Notes under the pieces: model-generated
Told to the model about the DNA's origin: nothing
What the model saw: the letters and a program-made list of their open reading frames with translations, nothing else
The model's database searches: none
Position numbers and translations under genes: made by a program
Assembly: GCA_023437255.1 (NCBI GenBank)
Contig: JAEZGR010000029.1
Span: forward strand, 1 to 8,652
DNA: 8,652 nt
Direction: 5' to 3'
Source of the DNA: Pseudomonadota bacterium
GTDB taxonomy: Bacteria; Pseudomonadota; Gammaproteobacteria; Burkholderiales; Burkholderiaceae_B
Part shown: piece by piece, positions 6,992 to 8,652 of the stretch
Layout of the letters: every line of letters begins with the position of its first letter
Numbering within the stretch: position 1 is the first letter of the stretch

Positions 6992-7125
6992 GGGCAGGGT
7001 TCCTGGGTTGGTCTTGCTATACTTAACGACCACCATTTTAGCCGTGCTTTCGCCTGATCGCCCATTCCATGGGGCATGCATGCGGCGGGCCCCGGCTTTC
7101 CCTCAGTACGATACAAGAACGGCAG
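6992..7125. promoter_or_regulatory. divergent control region between the TPR operon and cysS
   Basis: A 134-base region separates the divergent starts. It holds an extended -10 element toward cysS (listed separately) and, on the minus strand, TAAAAT (7040-7035), a plausible -10 for the TPR operon about 44 bases before its GTG, although the matching -35 (GGGCGA at 17-base spacing) is poor. The cysS leader also holds a small hairpin CCCAT/ATGGG with a 3-base loop (7061-7073) and a GCATGCATGC palindrome (7074-7083); no role is claimed for either. Confidence 0.4.
7015..7023 (+). promoter_or_regulatory. extended -10 promoter element for cysS
   Basis: TGCTATACT combines the TGn extension with a -10 box matching TATAAT at five of six positions. 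Extended -10 promoters often lack a good -35, and none is seen here. Initiation near 7030 would give a cysS leader of about 95 bases. It overlaps the leader of the divergent TPR gene. Confidence 0.45.
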
Positions 7126-8580
7126 ATGCTGCATATCCACAATTCCCTCACGCGTAGCAAGGAAGCCCTGCGCCCCGTAGAGCCGGGGCATGTCCGCATG
7201 TATGTTTGCGGCATGACGGTGTACGACTTCTGCCATCTGGGCCATGCCCGCATGCTGGTCAGTTTCGATATCGTTCAACGCTGGCTGCGCGCTTCGGGGT
7301 ATCGGGTCACCTATGTGCGCAACATCACCGATATCGACGACAAGATTATTCGCCGCGCGGTCGAAACCGGCAAGCGTCTGGGTGAAGTGACCTCGTTCTT
7401 CATCGACGCCATGCACGCCGACGAGCGGGCCCTGGGGGTGCAAGCGCCAGATCACGAGCCGCGTGCCACAGAGCATGTCGGCGACATGCTCGACATCATT
7501 GCGCGGCTCGAGGAAAAGGGCCTGGCCTATCGTTCCGACGATGGCGACGTGAACTACGCGGTACGGGGCTTCGAGGGCTACGGCAAGCTGTCGGGCAAAT
7601 CGCTCGACGACCTGCGTGCCGGTGAGCGCGTGGCAGTGTCGGCCGGCAAGCGCGACCCGCTCGACTTCGTTCTTTGGAAAGCCGCCAAGGCTGAAGAACC
7701 GCAGGAGTCGAAATGGGAGTCCGCCTACGGTATGGGCCGGCCGGGCTGGCACATTGAGTGCTCGGCCATGAGCAAGGCGCTGCTGGGTCTGCCGCTCGAC
7801 ATCCATGGCGGCGGCCCCGACCTCAAGTTCCCCCATCACGAGAACGAGATCGCCCAGACCGAAGGCGCATTTGGCGGCAGCCTGGCCAAGGTGTGGATGC
7901 ACTGCGGCCCGCTGATGGTCGATGCCGACAAAATGTCGAAGTCGCTGGGCAACTTCCGGCGCATTCGCTCCACCATCGCGGCTGACACAAATGTCTCTGA
8001 CGAGGTCGCCGAGTACCAGGCCAACCCGCGTGAAGCCGAAATGTTGCGCTTCTTCATCGTGCGCAACCACTACCGAAGCGTACAGAACTACACGCCCGAC
8101 AATCTCGTTGACGCCCAGAATGCGCTCGACCGCCTCTACCAGGCGCTCGCGAATGTGGCGCCCGAGGCGGTCGAGATCGACTGGGATGCGCCGTATTGCC
8201 GCGAGTTCCGCGACGCGATGAACGATGACTTCAACTCGGCCGGTACCGTAGCGGTATTGTTCGAACTGGCCAGCGAGGCCAATCGCACCCGTTCCGGCAA
8301 GATCGCCGGGCTGTTGAAGGCTCTGGGCGGCGTATTGGGTCTGCTTCAGACCGATCCGCAGGTCTATCTGCGTTCGCCTTCGCGTTATCTGGGCCAGGCC
8401 CAAGCGGGCGCAGCGCAGGCGCTCAGCGCAGACGAAGTCGAGGCCCTGATTCAGGCGCGTGCCGACGCAAAGAAGGCCCGTGATTTTGGCCAGGCCGACC
8501 GGATCCGCGCCACCCTGCAAGAGGCAGGCATCGAGCTTGAGGATCGCCCCGGCGGCGTGACCCAGTGGCGCAGGGCCTGA
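7126..8580 (+). CDS. cysS: cysteinyl-tRNA synthetase
   Basis: Class I aminoacyl-tRNA synthetase that charges tRNA(Cys) with cysteine in the cytosol. From the ATG at 7126 the protein has 484 residues (E. coli 461). Zinc ligands are C28 (in CGMTVYD), C212 (GWHIECSAM), H237 and E241 (HHENE), spaced exactly as C209/H234/E238 in E. coli. The HIGH motif is HLGH at 37-40 and the KMSKS motif is at 269-273 ([12 protein letters not shown]). The anticodon-binding C-terminal region includes [19 protein letters not shown] and a DALIA-like helical part, ending GGVTQWRRA, the usual CysS end. An in-frame ATG at 7069 would add 19 residues but does not fit the normal N-terminus [13 protein letters not shown]; the Shine-Dalgarno before 7126 is weak. 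Followed after 11 bases by the next gene. Confidence 0.98.
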   Translation: MLHIHNSLTRSKEALRPVEPGHVRMYVCGMTVYDFCHLGHARMLVSFDIVQRWLRASGYRVTYVRNITDIDDKIIRRAVETGKRLGEVTSFFIDAMHADERALGVQAPDHEPRATEHVGDMLDIIARLEEKGLAYRSDDGDVNYAVRGFEGYGKLSGKSLDDLRAGERVAVSAGKRDPLDFVLWKAAKAEEPQESKWESAYGMGRPGWHIECSAMSKALLGLPLDIHGGGPDLKFPHHENEIAQTEGAFGGSLAKVWMHCGPLMVDADKMSKSLGNFRRIRSTIAADTNVSDEVAEYQANPREAEMLRFFIVRNHYRSVQNYTPDNLVDAQNALDRLYQALANVAPEAVEIDWDAPYCREFRDAMNDDFNSAGTVAVLFELASEANRTRSGKIAGLLKALGGVLGLLQTDPQVYLRSPSRYLGQAQAGAAQALSADEVEALIQARADAKKARDFGQADRIRATLQEAGIELEDRPGGVTQWRRA

Positions 8581-8591
8581 TCGAGTAGAAA

Positions 8592-8652
8592 ATGCCTCAA
8601 ACCCACAATCCGCAAGCAGGGCGGCCCCCTTATTGGGATGAAGCCGCTGCCG
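8592..8652 (+). CDS. start of a probable DNA-3-methyladenine glycosylase II (3' partial)
   Basis: Twenty codons are visible, MPQTHNPQAGRPPYWDEAAA, before the window ends. The PPYWDEA stretch resembles the N-terminus of the HhH-GPD DNA glycosylases (AlkA-like, base-excision repair of alkylated purines) that I recall lying between cysS and accA in Burkholderiales. It starts 11 bases after the cysS stop, so it is probably co-transcribed with cysS. No catalytic motif (helix-hairpin-helix, catalytic Asp) falls inside the window, so the call rests on a short match and gene order. Confidence 0.5.
   Translation, partial: MPQTHNPQAGRPPYWDEAAA

Noticed and set aside
7076..7132. A possible cysS leader frame (ATG 7076) with two Cys codons (TGC TGC) overlapping the cysS start, suggesting cysteine-dependent control.
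   Set aside because: No properly spaced Shine-Dalgarno, the two Cys codons arise from the sequence of the cysS start itself (ATGCTGC), and no terminator/antiterminator pair is visible.
6754..8520. A 588-codon open frame on the minus strand opposite cysS.
   Set aside because: It lies almost wholly antisense to a clearly functional cysS; long antisense frames without stops are common in GC-rich coding DNA. Its translation matches nothing I recognise and runs into the TPR gene in another frame.

Overview
The window reads as core chromosome of a GC-rich betaproteobacterium of the order Burkholderiales, most likely Alcaligenaceae (Bordetella/Achromobacter relatives). This rests on how the UppP, PpiB, LpxH and CysS translations read against remembered family sequences, and on the remembered Burkholderiales gene order lpxH - cyclophilins - TPR protein - cysS - alkA-like glycosylase. 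I ran no database search. I see no phage, insertion sequence, CRISPR array, tRNA or rRNA, and no gene-free stretch longer than 140 bases.

Plus-strand block, 1-4852. It opens with the 3' part of a TerC-CBS-CorC membrane protein. Two bases later comes uppP, which recycles the undecaprenyl-phosphate carrier for cell-wall synthesis. A 107-base gap with a perfect TATAAT box precedes a beta-carbonic anhydrase, followed 43 bases later by a large NCS2-type permease with an unusual C-terminal domain. The last two look like a carbonic anhydrase/transporter operon.

Minus-strand block, 6991-4837. A secreted TPR protein, a cyclophilin peptidyl-prolyl isomerase and lpxH (lipid A synthesis) run as one tight operon. 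lpxH starts at a TTG codon inside the end of the cyclophilin gene, and its own end overlaps the permease gene by 16 bases in convergent orientation.

Plus-strand block, 7126-8652. cysS (cysteinyl-tRNA synthetase) diverges from the TPR gene across a 134-base control region, and is followed by the first 20 codons of what is probably a DNA-3-methyladenine glycosylase.

Most of the window is housekeeping. Two items deserve attention. First, the permease: it has the NCS2 fold but appears to lack both substrate-binding carboxylates, lies next to a carbonic anhydrase, and ends in a degenerate SpoIIAB/RsbW-like ATPase domain. Second, the cyclophilin gene: it looks like a PpiB enzyme joined to a signal peptide, with its own internal Shine-Dalgarno sequence and ATG, so it may yield both a periplasmic and a cytoplasmic isomerase.
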